A stretch of 64,000 bases of DNA from Belnapia moabensis DSM 16746. Its GTDB lineage: Bacteria > Pseudomonadota > Alphaproteobacteria > Acetobacterales > Acetobacteraceae. Positions 1 through 9,384 of the stretch are shown here, piece after piece. The notes under the pieces were generated by a model. It saw nothing but the letters and a program-made list of their open reading frames with translations. It had not been told where the DNA came from and ran no database searches. The stretch lies in the NCBI RefSeq assembly GCF_000745835.1, contig NZ_JQKB01000001.1, forward strand, positions 124,001 to 188,000, written 5' to 3'. The stretch's first letter is position 1, and each line of letters begins with the position of its first letter. The position numbers and the translations under genes were made by a program.

Positions 1-1161
1 CCGGAGGCGATTGGCAGAAGCTTCGGGGATGGCCCGGTCGTCACCGCCGCCCGCGCCAACCGGAACGGCCACGTCCTGGCTCCCGGCCTCGACGGCCGCC
101 CCATCGTCTTCGGCTTCGCCCCCGTCGAGGCCTCGGGCGCCTGGGTGTTCGTGGGCCGCGAGGCTTCGGCTATCCTCGGCCCGATCGAGGCGGAGAGCCG
201 CAGCTCCTACCTAGTCCTCGCCCTGTCCGGCTTGTTGGTCCTGCTGGTCGGCCTGGCCGGCGGCGAGTGGCTGCTGATCCGTCCGATCGCCGCCCTCCGC
301 CGCACCATCGACCGGCTGGCCGACGGCGATCTCTCCGCCCGGGCGCGGCTTGGCCAGTTCTCGGCACCCGAACTCGCCGCGCTCGCCGCCCAGGTGGCAC
401 GGATGGCCGAGCGCCTGGGGACGAAGGAGCGCGAGCTGATCGAGGCCCGCGACGCGGCGACGGCGGCGAGCGCCGCCAAGAGCTGGTTCCTCGGCGCCGC
501 CAGTCATGAGTTGCGGGCGCCGCTCAACAGCGTGCTCGGCTGGGCCCAGGCATTGCTGATCGACCCGCGCCTGCCACCCGCGCTCCGCGATCAGGTGGAG
601 GATATCGGCCGCGCCGGCTGGCGGCTGAACGCGATCGCCTCACGCTTGCTCGAGGCGACGCGGCTCGAGACCGAGGCGCCGCAGTTGGGCGACATCGACC
701 CTGCTGGGCTGGGAGAAGCCTGCCTCGACCTCGTCCGTCCCGCCGCCGCCGAGGCCGGCCTTGCCCTGGTACTTGAGGCCGGCCCCGCCCTACCGCCGCG
801 GGTGCGCACGGATGAACGGCGGCTGCGGCAGATCCTGCGTAGCCTCCTCGAGAATGCGGTGAAGTTCAGCCGCGACGGCGAGGTGCGGCTGCGGCTCTCC
901 TGGCAGGCGGCAAGTGGGTTGCTGCGGGCCGAGGTGTTGGATCACGGTCCTGGCGTCCCAGCCGGGTTACGCAACAAGCTCTTCCAGGACTTCGCCCATC
1001 ACGATCCGGGCGGTCAGGTGGGGCGGGGCCTCGGCCTCGGCCTCTCGGTCTCGGCCCGGCTCGCCGTGCAGCTCGGTGGCGAGGTCGGGCATGCCGACCG
1101 GCCAGACGGACGGCCCGGCAGCCTCTTCTGGCTTCAGGTGCCGGCACCGAGCGCCGCCTGA
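1..1161 (+). CDS. Sensor histidine kinase (5'-truncated by window edge)
   Basis: The open frame runs in from base 1, so the N-terminus is missing; 386 residues are visible. The first part looks like the end of an extracytoplasmic sensing domain. It is followed by a membrane segment (about residues 70-93), a HAMP linker, a HisKA dimerisation box with the phospho-accepting His in SHELRAPL (about H169), and an HATPase domain with N box LLENAVKFS, G1 DHGPGVP and G2 GRGLGLGLS. It should autophosphorylate in response to an unknown signal. No response regulator lies in the window. Its TGA abuts the stop codon of the convergent kinase gene with no spacer. Confidence 0.88.
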   Translation, partial: PEAIGRSFGDGPVVTAARANRNGHVLAPGLDGRPIVFGFAPVEASGAWVFVGREASAILGPIEAESRSSYLVLALSGLLVLLVGLAGGEWLLIRPIAALRRTIDRLADGDLSARARLGQFSAPELAALAAQVARMAERLGTKERELIEARDAATAASAAKSWFLGAASHELRAPLNSVLGWAQALLIDPRLPPALRDQVEDIGRAGWRLNAIASRLLEATRLETEAPQLGDIDPAGLGEACLDLVRPAAAEAGLALVLEAGPALPPRVRTDERRLRQILRSLLENAVKFSRDGEVRLRLSWQAASGLLRAEVLDHGPGVPAGLRNKLFQDFAHHDPGGQVGRGLGLGLSVSARLAVQLGGEVGHADRPDGRPGSLFWLQVPAPSAA

Positions 1162-4062
1162 TCAATCCTTGATCTGGGCGAAGAGCGGCCGGTCCGAAGC
1201 GCCCTCGTCGAGATCGGAGGCCAGCCGGCCAAGCGGCACTTCCAGCGTGCAGTCGAGCCCGGCCGCGGTCCAGTCGTGACGGACCGCTCCTCCCAGCTGG
1301 TCGCGGATGGTCCCCTCCATGACCCGGCTGCCAAAGCCGCGGCGCTCCGGGGGCGCGGTGATCGGCGGACCGCCTGTCTCGGTCCAGCGGATTCGCAGCA
1401 GCCCGGCCGGATGGTCGAGCGCCCAGGACAGCCGCACCACTCCGCCCGGCGCCGAGAGCGCGCCATGCTTCGTCGCATTGGTCGCCAGCTCGTGCAGCGC
1501 CATGGAGATCGCCTGCGCCGCGCTCGGCCCGAGCAACACGGCGGCGCCGTCCAGCACCACCCGTGGCGCCCGTACATCGCCGCCGGTGCGGGCGGGGAGG
1601 AAGGGCGCCAACTCTCCCTCGGCCAGTTGGTGCAGCCTGGTGCCGGACCAGCGCGCCTGGGCCAGCAGGTTGTGCACCCGGGCAAGGTTGTTCACCCGCC
1701 CTTCGACCGCCTGGGCATAGCGGGCGGCATCGTTCTTCGGCGTCAGGCGCAACGCCGCCTGCACCACGGCGAGGGCGTTCTTGGCCCGGTGGTCCACTTC
1801 GCGGGCCAGCAGCCGCAGCCTTTCCTCCGCCTCGCGCCGCTCGGTCACGTCGATGGCGACGCCGATGAAGCGCACGGCCTGGCCGCTTGCCGGGTCGCGC
1901 AGGACGCTGGCGCGGCCGTTGATCCAACGGACGGCGCGATCGTTCGGGCGGACGATGCGGAATTCCGTCTCCCAGACGGTGGCGGTCCCGGCGAGCGTGG
2001 CGTCCAGCATCGATTCCACGCGTAGGCGGTCCTCCTCGGAGATCAGCTCGCGCCAGGCGGCATCGGTGAGGGGTTGCGCCGGATCGGTGCCATGCAGGCG
2101 GTGGCAGCTCTCCGACCAGTAAAGCGCACCCGTCACCACCTCCCATTCCCAGGAACCGATGCCGCCGGCCTCCTGGGCCAGGCGCAGCCGCTCCTCGCTG
2201 CGGCGAAGATCCTCCTCCGCCTGACGCCGCTCCGTCACGTCCTGGATGATGCCGCGGTGGCCGATGAGGTGCCCGTCGGCGGCGTAACTCCGCTCGCCGA
2301 CCGAGAGAAGGCGGCGTTCCGCCCCGTCCGAGGCGCGGCGGATGCGGAATTCGACCTCCACCGGATGCGGACCGTCCGGGTCCAGCACGACCTGCTGCTG
2401 GCGCATCATGGCTCGCTGGTCATCGGGATGCACCAGCGACAGGATGAACTGCTCCTGGATCGGTGTGCCGGGTTCGAGGCCCCAGAGCCGGTAGTTCTCG
2501 TCCGACCAGCGGGTCGTGCCGGTTTCGAAATTAGTGTCCCAGGAGCCGATGCCGCCAGCCTCCTGGGCCAGGCGCATCCAGGCCTCACTGCTGCGGCGCG
2601 CCGCCTCCGCCTCGTGCTGCGCGGTCACGTCGAGCACCACCGCCATGGTGCGGACCGGATGACCTTGCGAATCGCGCACCGGGGACGAGGCGATGCGCGC
2701 CCAGCGCACAGAGCCGTCCGGCCGGACGAATCGCTTCTCGCCTTCGTATGAGGGCACCTCGCCTCGCGCCATGCGCCAGAAGCCGGCGAGATCGACCTCG
2801 CGGTCCTCCGGATGGGTGAATTCGGTGAAGGGCAGGCCGATGAGCTGCTCCGCCGGCCGCCCAAGCAACTGGCAGAAGGCGCGGTTGACGCGGAGAAAAC
2901 AGCCTGTGGCGCAATCGGTCTGCTGCATCGGCACGGCGGATTGCTCGAAGGCGGCGCGGAATTCGGCCTCGCCGGCGCGCAACGCGGCATCGGCCCGCTC
3001 CATCACCTGGCGCAGCTCCTCGAATTCCGCGACGGAACTCTGCGGCAGGGCGAGCGGCTCGGCCACGGCGGGCCCGCTCGCCGCCGCATCGGCCCGCCGT
3101 ACCAAGGCGAGGACGGGGCTGCGAATGCGCCGCCCAAGCGCGAGCGCCAGGCCGAGCCCGAGCCCGAGCGCAAGGCCACCGCCCGCGAGCAGGACCAGCA
3201 GCGGCCGCAGCCAGCTCGTCCGGTAGTCCGCCAGGGGTTCGCCGACGACGACGCTCCAGCCGGGTGCACGGCGCAGGCGACGGAAGGCATAAAGCAGCGG
3301 CATATCCTCGGCGACGACCCGGAACATGCCGCTCGTATCGGTCCCGCTGCCTAAAGGTACGGTGACGATGGCCGCGTCGCCGCCGGAGAGGCGCCCGTAC
3401 TCGCCGGAACGGGCGACAATTCGGTTTTGCGCATCGACGATGGCGACGACGGCGCCGCCGTTCGGTCTCTGATCGGCCAGCAGCCGGGCAAGCCGCTCCG
3501 CTGGGATCGCCATCGCCACCACCGCCTGGGCATCCGGCGTCGGTGCCGCGGCGGCGGCCAGCGGACGGTCGGAGGCCGGGTTCTCGAGCAGGTTGGCGAT
3601 GGTGGGCTGTCGGGTCAGCAAGCTGCGCTGGACCAAGTCGGCGGTGGCTGGCGGCGTCGGGGCCGGGCGAGGCGCCGCACCCTCGGGATGCAAGGTGTTC
3701 AGCAACTGCGGGTAGCCCGGCGCCGCTTCATGCACCGCCACGGCGCCGCCGAGCCGCGTCGTCGCCGTCACCGCCCAGGCGCGGAAGGGACGGATATCCT
3801 CGAGCCGGAGCAGCGGCGAACTGGCCAGGGCAAGGACGGCGGTCTGGAAAATCTCCAACTCACCATCCACCGCCAGCGCCAGGGCACGGGCGGTATCGTT
3901 GAGCCGCGCCTCGGAGGCAGCGCGGTAGAGCCCGGCCAGATGCCATGCCGTGGCGCCGCCGAGGGCGAGACTCGGCACCAGCACCGTCAGAACCAGCCCG
4001 AGCAAATGCCCGGCGAGACCGACGCGCCTGTGATTGTCCAGGCGCCCGCCTCGCCTTGCCAT
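1162..4062 (-). CDS. Multi-PAS HWE-family sensor histidine kinase
   Basis: 966 residues. There is a membrane segment at about 14-36, a periplasmic Cache-like sensing region to about 280, and a second membrane segment at about 285-310. Three PAS domains follow (about 365-485, 490-615, 625-750), then an HWE-type kinase core at about 755-950 with the phospho-His in EVDHRAKNALAVVQ, LHELATNATKHG and a C-terminal GFGSRVM glycine box. HWE kinases differ from classical HisKA enzymes and often serve light, redox or general-stress signalling; the ligand here cannot be read. GAGGAG lies 6 bases before the ATG. No cognate regulator is nearby. Confidence 0.9.
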   Translation of the reverse strand: MARRGGRLDNHRRVGLAGHLLGLVLTVLVPSLALGGATAWHLAGLYRAASEARLNDTARALALAVDGELEIFQTAVLALASSPLLRLEDIRPFRAWAVTATTRLGGAVAVHEAAPGYPQLLNTLHPEGAAPRPAPTPPATADLVQRSLLTRQPTIANLLENPASDRPLAAAAAPTPDAQAVVAMAIPAERLARLLADQRPNGGAVVAIVDAQNRIVARSGEYGRLSGGDAAIVTVPLGSGTDTSGMFRVVAEDMPLLYAFRRLRRAPGWSVVVGEPLADYRTSWLRPLLVLLAGGGLALGLGLGLALALGRRIRSPVLALVRRADAAASGPAVAEPLALPQSSVAEFEELRQVMERADAALRAGEAEFRAAFEQSAVPMQQTDCATGCFLRVNRAFCQLLGRPAEQLIGLPFTEFTHPEDREVDLAGFWRMARGEVPSYEGEKRFVRPDGSVRWARIASSPVRDSQGHPVRTMAVVLDVTAQHEAEAARRSSEAWMRLAQEAGGIGSWDTNFETGTTRWSDENYRLWGLEPGTPIQEQFILSLVHPDDQRAMMRQQQVVLDPDGPHPVEVEFRIRRASDGAERRLLSVGERSYAADGHLIGHRGIIQDVTERRQAEEDLRRSEERLRLAQEAGGIGSWEWEVVTGALYWSESCHRLHGTDPAQPLTDAAWRELISEEDRLRVESMLDATLAGTATVWETEFRIVRPNDRAVRWINGRASVLRDPASGQAVRFIGVAIDVTERREAEERLRLLAREVDHRAKNALAVVQAALRLTPKNDAARYAQAVEGRVNNLARVHNLLAQARWSGTRLHQLAEGELAPFLPARTGGDVRAPRVVLDGAAVLLGPSAAQAISMALHELATNATKHGALSAPGGVVRLSWALDHPAGLLRIRWTETGGPPITAPPERRGFGSRVMEGTIRDQLGGAVRHDWTAAGLDCTLEVPLGRLASDLDEGASDRPLFAQIKD

Positions 4063-4099
4063 GCCGCTCCTCAGCCTTCCGGAGTGCCGATAATGCCCT

Positions 4100-4552
4100 C
4101 TATCGGCGCAACGACGCCAGCCGCGATTGCGCAGCCTTGGGCAGCAACATCGACAGGATGATGCCGACCCCGACTCCCCAGCTACCGTTGATGAGCACGG
4201 AGATCAGCATGCGCGTCGGATCGAAGCCGCCGGCCACCGGCTGGCCTTTCAACGGCGCAACGACGAACCAGCCGACCAGCGCCGCCAGCAGGCCGAGCAG
4301 CAGGCCGCTGAGCCAGCCTGGCATCCGCACCAGCCGCGGCAGCGCCAGCCCGTAAACCATGCCATAGAGCCCAGCCCAGAAGCAGAAATTCAGCAGCAGC
4401 GGCACGCCGAGCGGGCCGGACGGATTCAACGGATAGGGCGGCCGCGCCATCCAGCCGGCAAGATACAGCAGCCCCCACATGCCTTGATGAAAGGTCAGCA
4501 CGGAAAGCGCCGCGGCCAGGAAGCCGAGCAAGGCGCGAATAGATGTAGTCAT
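4100..4552 (-). CDS. Small four-segment membrane protein, function unknown
   Basis: 150 residues with about four hydrophobic stretches (near 5-27, 45-70, 80-100, 115-140) and a short basic tail. AAGGA lies 8 bases before the ATG. I do not recognise a family. It sits just upstream of, and in the same direction as, the multi-PAS kinase gene (37-base gap), so the two may be co-transcribed, although small orphan membrane proteins often neighbour sensors by chance. Residue composition and third-position GC match its neighbours, so it is very likely a real gene. Confidence 0.75.
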   Translation of the reverse strand: MTTSIRALLGFLAAALSVLTFHQGMWGLLYLAGWMARPPYPLNPSGPLGVPLLLNFCFWAGLYGMVYGLALPRLVRMPGWLSGLLLGLLAALVGWFVVAPLKGQPVAGGFDPTRMLISVLINGSWGVGVGIILSMLLPKAAQSRLASLRR

Positions 4553-4630
4553 CGTTGATCCTTGTCGAGCAGGAGACCAGCGTCGCGGCTTGCGATGTGG
4601 TATGACCGATCAACGATAGTGCTGACTACT

Positions 4631-6625
4631 TCATACATCCACCTCCGCCTCGTCGAGCTTCGCCGCATTCTCCTGAATGAATTTGAAGCGCAGCTCGGGC
4701 TTTCGCCCCATCAGTGCTTCCATCAGCTCCGCGGTTCGGGTGCGCTCCTCGGGCGGGAGAACGACCTTCAGCAGGGTACGGCGCTTCGGGTCCATCGTCG
4801 TCTCCTTCAGCGCCGAGGGCGGCATCTCGCCAAGGCCTTTGAAGCGGCTGACCTCGACCTTGTGGCTTGGCTTGAACTCGCGCTTCAGGATGCGCTCGCG
4901 GTCGGCATCGTTCATCGCATAGACCGACTTGCCGCCATGCTGCAGCCGGTAGAGCGGCGGCTGGGCGAGGTGGAGCCGCCCCTGGCGCACCAGCTCCGGC
5001 AGTTCCTTGTAGAAGAAGGTCATCAGCAACGCGGCGATATGCGCGCCGTCCACATCGGCATCGGTCATGATGACGATGCGGCCGTAGCGCAGGCGGCCGA
5101 GGTCGAAGCGCTCGCCGGCGCCGCAGCCGAGCGCCTCGATCAGGTCCTTCAGCTCCTGGTTCTGCCGCAGCTTGTCGGCCGAGGCGGAGGCGACGTTCAG
5201 GATCTTGCCGCGCAAGGGGAGCACCGCCTGGGTCTCGCGGTCGCGCGCCTGCTTTGCCGAGCCGCCCGCCGAATCGCCCTCGACGAGGAAAAGCTCCGTG
5301 CCTTCCGCGCTCTCACGGGAGCAATCGGCCAGCTTGCCAGGGAGCCGAAGCTTCCGCGTCGCCGACTTGCGCGGCGTGTCCTTCTGCTCGCGGCGGCGGA
5401 TGCGTTCCTCCGCGCGCTCCATCGCCCAGATCAGCAGGTTGCCGGCGGTGGTCGGGTCACCTGCGAGCCAATGGTCGAAATGGTCGCGCAGCGCCGTCTC
5501 GACCAGCTTCGTGGCCTCGGGGCTGGTCAGCTTCTCCTTGGTCTGGCCCTGGAATTGCGGGTCCCGGACAAAGACGCTCAACATGCCGGCGAGGCCGCCG
5601 AACAGATCCTCGGCGGTGACGCTGGCGGCGCGCTTCTCCTTCTTCAGCTCGCCATAGGCGCGGAGGCCCTTCACCAGCGCGCCGCGCAGCCCGGCCTCAT
5701 GCGTGCCGCCCTGCGGGGTCGGGATGGTGTTGGCGTAAGTGGAAAGGAAGCCGTCGCCCTGCTCCAGCCAGGTCACTGCCCACTCACAACGCCCTGCCCC
5801 CTCGGGGAAGGTCGCCTCGCCGACATAGGGGGCGGGGACGACTTGGCCGCGGCCCTCGAGCGCCGAACCGAGAAAGTCTGCCAGGCCGCCCGGGAAGTGC
5901 AGCGTGGCGCTGGCCGGCGTCTCGCCAGTGGCGAGCGAAGGGTCGCAGGCCCAGCGGATCTCGACGCCGCGGTAGAGATAGGCCTTGGAGCGGCAAAGCC
6001 GGTAGAGGCGGGCGGCGGAGAAGTCGAGCTTGCCGAAGATCTCCGGGTCCGGCCTGAACCGGATGGTGGTGCCGCGCCGGTTGTGGATCGGCCCGGCATT
6101 CTTCAGCTTCCCGAGCGGCTTGCCGCGGGCATAGGCCTGGATGAACAGCGTGCGGTCGCGCGCCACCTCCACCTCCAGCCGCTCCGCCAGCGCATTGACG
6201 ACCGAGGAGCCGACGCCGTGCAGGCCGCCCGAGGTTTCATAAGCCTTGCCGGAGAATTTCCCACCTGAATGCAGGGTGGTGAAGATCACCTCGAGGGCGG
6301 AGAGCTTTGGGAATTTCGGATGCGGGTCGGTCGGGATGCCGCGCCCGTTGTCCCGCACGGTCAGCCAGTTGTCCGGCTCCAGCGTGACCTCGATGCGGTC
6401 GGCATGGCCGGCCACCGCCTCGTCCATGGCGTTATCGATTATCTCGGCGGCGAGGTGGTGCAGCGCGTTCTCGTCGGTGCCGCCGATATACATTCCCGGC
6501 CGGCGACGGACGGGCTCCAGCCCCTCCAGCACCTCGATATCCTTGGCGGAATAGCTGGCCGCTTCGGTTGTGGTGGCGATGCCGCCCTTGCCACCGGGGC
6601 GGCGGCCGCCGAAAAGGTCGTTCAT
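4631..6625 (-). CDS. parE: DNA topoisomerase IV subunit B
   Basis: 664 residues from the ATG at 6625, which has GGGGAA 8 bases upstream; an in-frame start 17 codons earlier has no ribosome site. The GHKL ATPase domain shows EIIDNAMDEA, DNGRGIP and GGLHGVGSSVVNAL. The Toprim region shows LFLVEGDSAGG and the DADVDGAHI metal-binding motif. Length and the absence of a GyrB-type insertion fit ParE, the ATPase half of the enzyme that decatenates daughter chromosomes. parC is not in the window, which is usual for alphaproteobacteria. Confidence 0.95.
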   Translation of the reverse strand: MNDLFGGRRPGGKGGIATTTEAASYSAKDIEVLEGLEPVRRRPGMYIGGTDENALHHLAAEIIDNAMDEAVAGHADRIEVTLEPDNWLTVRDNGRGIPTDPHPKFPKLSALEVIFTTLHSGGKFSGKAYETSGGLHGVGSSVVNALAERLEVEVARDRTLFIQAYARGKPLGKLKNAGPIHNRRGTTIRFRPDPEIFGKLDFSAARLYRLCRSKAYLYRGVEIRWACDPSLATGETPASATLHFPGGLADFLGSALEGRGQVVPAPYVGEATFPEGAGRCEWAVTWLEQGDGFLSTYANTIPTPQGGTHEAGLRGALVKGLRAYGELKKEKRAASVTAEDLFGGLAGMLSVFVRDPQFQGQTKEKLTSPEATKLVETALRDHFDHWLAGDPTTAGNLLIWAMERAEERIRRREQKDTPRKSATRKLRLPGKLADCSRESAEGTELFLVEGDSAGGSAKQARDRETQAVLPLRGKILNVASASADKLRQNQELKDLIEALGCGAGERFDLGRLRYGRIVIMTDADVDGAHIAALLMTFFYKELPELVRQGRLHLAQPPLYRLQHGGKSVYAMNDADRERILKREFKPSHKVEVSRFKGLGEMPPSALKETTMDPKRRTLLKVVLPPEERTRTAELMEALMGRKPELRFKFIQENAAKLDEAEVDV

Positions 6626-6679
6626 GTCTTGTTCCCCTGTTGCGGCAAAGATAGCCGCCAGAGGCGCCCGATACAATGA

Positions 6680-6703
6680 GGGCGGCGGGTTGCCCCGCCG
6701 CCC
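6680..6703 (-). terminator. Hairpin between dps and parE
   Basis: A perfect 10-bp inverted repeat, GGGCGGCGGG and CCCGCCGCCC around a TTGC loop, lies downstream of the dps stop and upstream of the parE start. The stem is very strong, but the following bases on the minus strand hold only scattered T residues. It probably ends dps transcription and insulates parE. Confidence 0.6.
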
Positions 6704-6749
6704 GGTCCGTCACTGTGACTTTCGGAGCGCCCCTGTCAGGATACCCGGC

Positions 6750-7256
6750 TCAGGGAGCCTTGTCCTGCGGCAGGTGCGCCTCGATCATCCACAGCATCTT
6801 GTCGGCGGCGCGGGACTGCTCGGTCAGCAGGTCGGCCGTATCGGCGTCGCCTGCCTCGTCCGTGGTGTCGATGCCCTCGCGCAGCGCCTTGCCGACCATG
6901 GCATAGCGGTCGGCAAGCTGAACCACATGGTCCATGCCGGCATAGACATCGGTCGGGTAGGGCGGCAGGCGAGTGCTGGCGGCGAGGGTCTGGGTCACGC
7001 CATTGGCGGTGCCGCCGAGCTGGACGATGCGCTCGGCCAGGTCGTCGGTCGACTCCTGAAGCGCGTTGTAGAACTCCTCGAACAGCTTGTGCAACTCGCC
7101 GAAATGCGGGCCCTTCACGTTCCAATGCGCCTGACGGGTGGCGTTGTAGAGGTCGATCGTGTCGACCAGGCAAGCCTGCAGGACGCCGATCGAGACCTGC
7201 TTCGCATTGCTCGGCACGTCGTTACGGGTAGTGTGGGTCTTGGCGGCTTTCGCCAT
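6750..7256 (-). CDS. dps: Dps ferritin-like DNA-protection protein
   Basis: 168 residues from the ATG at 7256, preceded by GGAGGAG at proper spacing; an upstream in-frame ATG (7271) lacks one. The Dps signature is clear: ferroxidase-centre residues in AHWNVKG (H44) and in the ESTDDLAER helix (about D71 and E75), plus a lysine/threonine-rich N-terminal tail that may bind DNA. Dps dodecamers oxidise and store iron and shield DNA in stationary phase or oxidative stress. It is transcribed alone, with a hairpin downstream and a 242-base upstream gap that should hold its promoter. Confidence 0.93.
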   Translation of the reverse strand: MAKAAKTHTTRNDVPSNAKQVSIGVLQACLVDTIDLYNATRQAHWNVKGPHFGELHKLFEEFYNALQESTDDLAERIVQLGGTANGVTQTLAASTRLPPYPTDVYAGMDHVVQLADRYAMVGKALREGIDTTDEAGDADTADLLTEQSRAADKMLWMIEAHLPQDKAP

Positions 7257-7498
7257 GGATAACTCCTCCAATCGGTCACGGTATCATGTGGAGCGTCAAG
7301 GCCCGAGGGAAGCCCCCCGCGCCTCATCCGCTGCCCTGCCGCAGCGCAGAAGCCCCGCCCGGGACGCGCGAGGCTGCAATGACAAACCCGTGTGCAGCGT
7401 CGTTCCAGCAAAGATGGGGCGTCTGTCAGCCCGCGGTCATGCCGGAGCCATACCGGGGCGCGCAAGCTCGGCCGCATGACAACCGTGGAGGTGGCGTG

Positions 7499-7693
7499 AT
7501 GGACGGGCTGACGCATGTGTTGCGGACGAATAGTTGGCTGTCGATCGCCGTCTCGCTGCTGGTGGCAGCGGGACTCACCGCCATCGGCCAGACCCAGCTC
7601 GCCTCGCTGCTGGCCTGCATCGGGGGGATACTGCTGATGTGGAAGAGCGAGCGCGACAATACGAGCAGGCCGCCAGAGCTCGACGCCGTCTGA
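7499..7693 (+). CDS. Small membrane protein, 64 residues
   Basis: Starts at an ATG with GGAGG about 8 bases upstream. The product has one long or two short hydrophobic segments (about residues 13-33 and 34-48) and a charged C-terminal tail. An open frame extends upstream of this ATG, but that part has no coding character. I recognise no family. Its TGA directly abuts the stop of the convergent MFS gene, forming TGATCA. Confidence 0.6.
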   Translation: MDGLTHVLRTNSWLSIAVSLLVAAGLTAIGQTQLASLLACIGGILLMWKSERDNTSRPPELDAV

Positions 7694-9295
7694 TCAAGGA
7701 TGGACGTTGAGAAAGCGCGCCGCTTCCGGCGCCTCGCCGTCGCCGCCCTGATGCAGGCTGGCGGCGCGAGCGAGGGCAGCGCGGTCGGCCTCGGTCATGC
7801 GGGATTCCTCGCGCAGGTGCTCGGTCCAGCTGTCGACTGTCCATAGCTCCACCCAGCGCTCCGGATGGGCGATATCCTCGTAGAGGCTCCAATTCCCTGC
7901 CCCCGACCGGAGGCGGACGCGCCGGACCTCCTGCATGGCAGCGAGGAAGGTACGGCGCTGCGTCGGGTCGATCCGGTAGCGGACCACCTCCATCACCCGG
8001 CCGGAGGTTTCGCCCAGCAGGCCGCGCAGCTCGGCCGCCGGCGCCTCCGGTTGCGGCATGGCGGCGGAGGCGGCGGGTGTCTCGTTCAACGCCAGGCTGT
8101 CGATCCGCCAGGGCCTGACCAGCAGGGCGGCGATGGCGCAGCCGGCCGCCGCCAGGCCGAGGGCGAGCGGCACGCTGAAGCTGCCGCCGAGCCAGCCCGC
8201 CAGCGCCGAGCCGAGCGCCATCACCCCGAAGAAACTGAGCTGATAGATAGCGATCGCCCTCGCCCGCACCCAGCCGGGTGCAGCCAGCTGCGCCGCGGCC
8301 GCCAAGGTGCTCCCGGCCGTGATCCAGGCCGCGCCATACAGCAGCATCCCGAGCGCCGCCGGCGCCCAGTGGTGAGAGACGGCTAGAATCGCCATGGCGA
8401 CGGCGGCGAGGATGGAGGCCCAGAATACCGTGCCGCTGCGGTCGAGCCGCCCGCGCAGCGCCGGCAGGGCGAAGCCGGCGGCGACGGCCGCGAGGCCCAT
8501 CACACCCAGCATCAACCCAAAGGCCTGCGGGCCGAGGCCCAGCTGCTCCCGGACGAGGATCGGCAGCAACCCCCAGACTGCCGCTGTGAAGAGGAAGAAG
8601 GCGCAGGCCCTGAGGATCGCCGCCCGCATCGCCGGGCTTGCCGAGACGAAGCGCATGCCGGCCCGCATGGCGGAGAGCAGGTGCTCCTTCGGCATCCGCC
8701 GTGGAGCCTCGGTCCGCCGCCAGAAGAGCAGGGCTAGGATCAGCACGAGGAAGGCGACCGCATTCAGCCCGAAGGCCGCCTCCGGGCCTGCCGCGGCAAT
8801 GGCGAAGCCGCCCAGCGCCGGCCCCACCGCCCGCGCCAGATTGAAGCCGATGCCATTCAGCGCGATGGCGCCGACCAGATCCTCGCGCGGCACCAGCTCG
8901 TTGGTGGTGGCGGCCCAGGCAGGGAAATTCATCGCGCTCCCGATCCCGATGGCGAAGGTGAGGGCCAGCAGCCCCCAGGGACCGATCGCATCCGTCGCCG
9001 TCAGCACGGCGAGGATCAGCGCCATCAGCAGCACCCAGGCCTGGGCGCCGAGCAGGAAGAGCCGCCGGTCGACGATATCGGCGAGCGCCCCGGCCGGCAG
9101 GGCAAGCAGGAAGACCGGCAGCATGGTCGCTGCCTGCACGAGCCCGACCATGAAGGGGGAGGGGGAGAGGCTGGTCATCAGCCAGCCGGCGCCGGTGTTC
9201 TGCATCCAGCCGCCAATATTGCTGGCCAGCGTCGCCAGCCAGAGCGTGCGGAAGATGGAATGACGGAGGGGAGCGAATGCACGGGGAAGAGCCAT
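7694..9295 (-). CDS. MFS exporter of the MFS_3 type with C-terminal soluble domain
   Basis: 533 residues. About 400 form twelve membrane segments of the EntS-like MFS_3 family (Pfam PF05977). The remaining ~110 form a soluble tail resembling an antibiotic-biosynthesis-monooxygenase ferredoxin-like fold (WSLYEDIAHPERWVELW, then EHLREESRMT). This fusion is typical of the family. Members export siderophores or other small molecules, but the substrate cannot be predicted here. No Shine-Dalgarno is evident before the ATG. It stands alone between a small membrane protein and a GST gene. Confidence 0.85.
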   Translation of the reverse strand: MALPRAFAPLRHSIFRTLWLATLASNIGGWMQNTGAGWLMTSLSPSPFMVGLVQAATMLPVFLLALPAGALADIVDRRLFLLGAQAWVLLMALILAVLTATDAIGPWGLLALTFAIGIGSAMNFPAWAATTNELVPREDLVGAIALNGIGFNLARAVGPALGGFAIAAAGPEAAFGLNAVAFLVLILALLFWRRTEAPRRMPKEHLLSAMRAGMRFVSASPAMRAAILRACAFFLFTAAVWGLLPILVREQLGLGPQAFGLMLGVMGLAAVAAGFALPALRGRLDRSGTVFWASILAAVAMAILAVSHHWAPAALGMLLYGAAWITAGSTLAAAAQLAAPGWVRARAIAIYQLSFFGVMALGSALAGWLGGSFSVPLALGLAAAGCAIAALLVRPWRIDSLALNETPAASAAMPQPEAPAAELRGLLGETSGRVMEVVRYRIDPTQRRTFLAAMQEVRRVRLRSGAGNWSLYEDIAHPERWVELWTVDSWTEHLREESRMTEADRAALARAASLHQGGDGEAPEAARFLNVHP

Positions 9296-9384
9296 GCCGC
9301 CAGAGTGCCAGCCTCACCCAGCCCTGCCGATAGCGAAACTCTTGTGGCGGCCCGGTTCGTGGCCTGCCCGGTGCGGCGGCTGCC

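Noticed and set aside
866-2146. Minus-strand open frame crossing the two convergent kinases
   Set aside because: Arg/Gly/Ala-rich shadow reading with no domain; it conflicts with two clear kinase frames.
4562-6268. 568-codon plus-strand open frame over parE
   Set aside because: A mirror of parE in GC-rich DNA; no domain is recognisable, and parE is certain.
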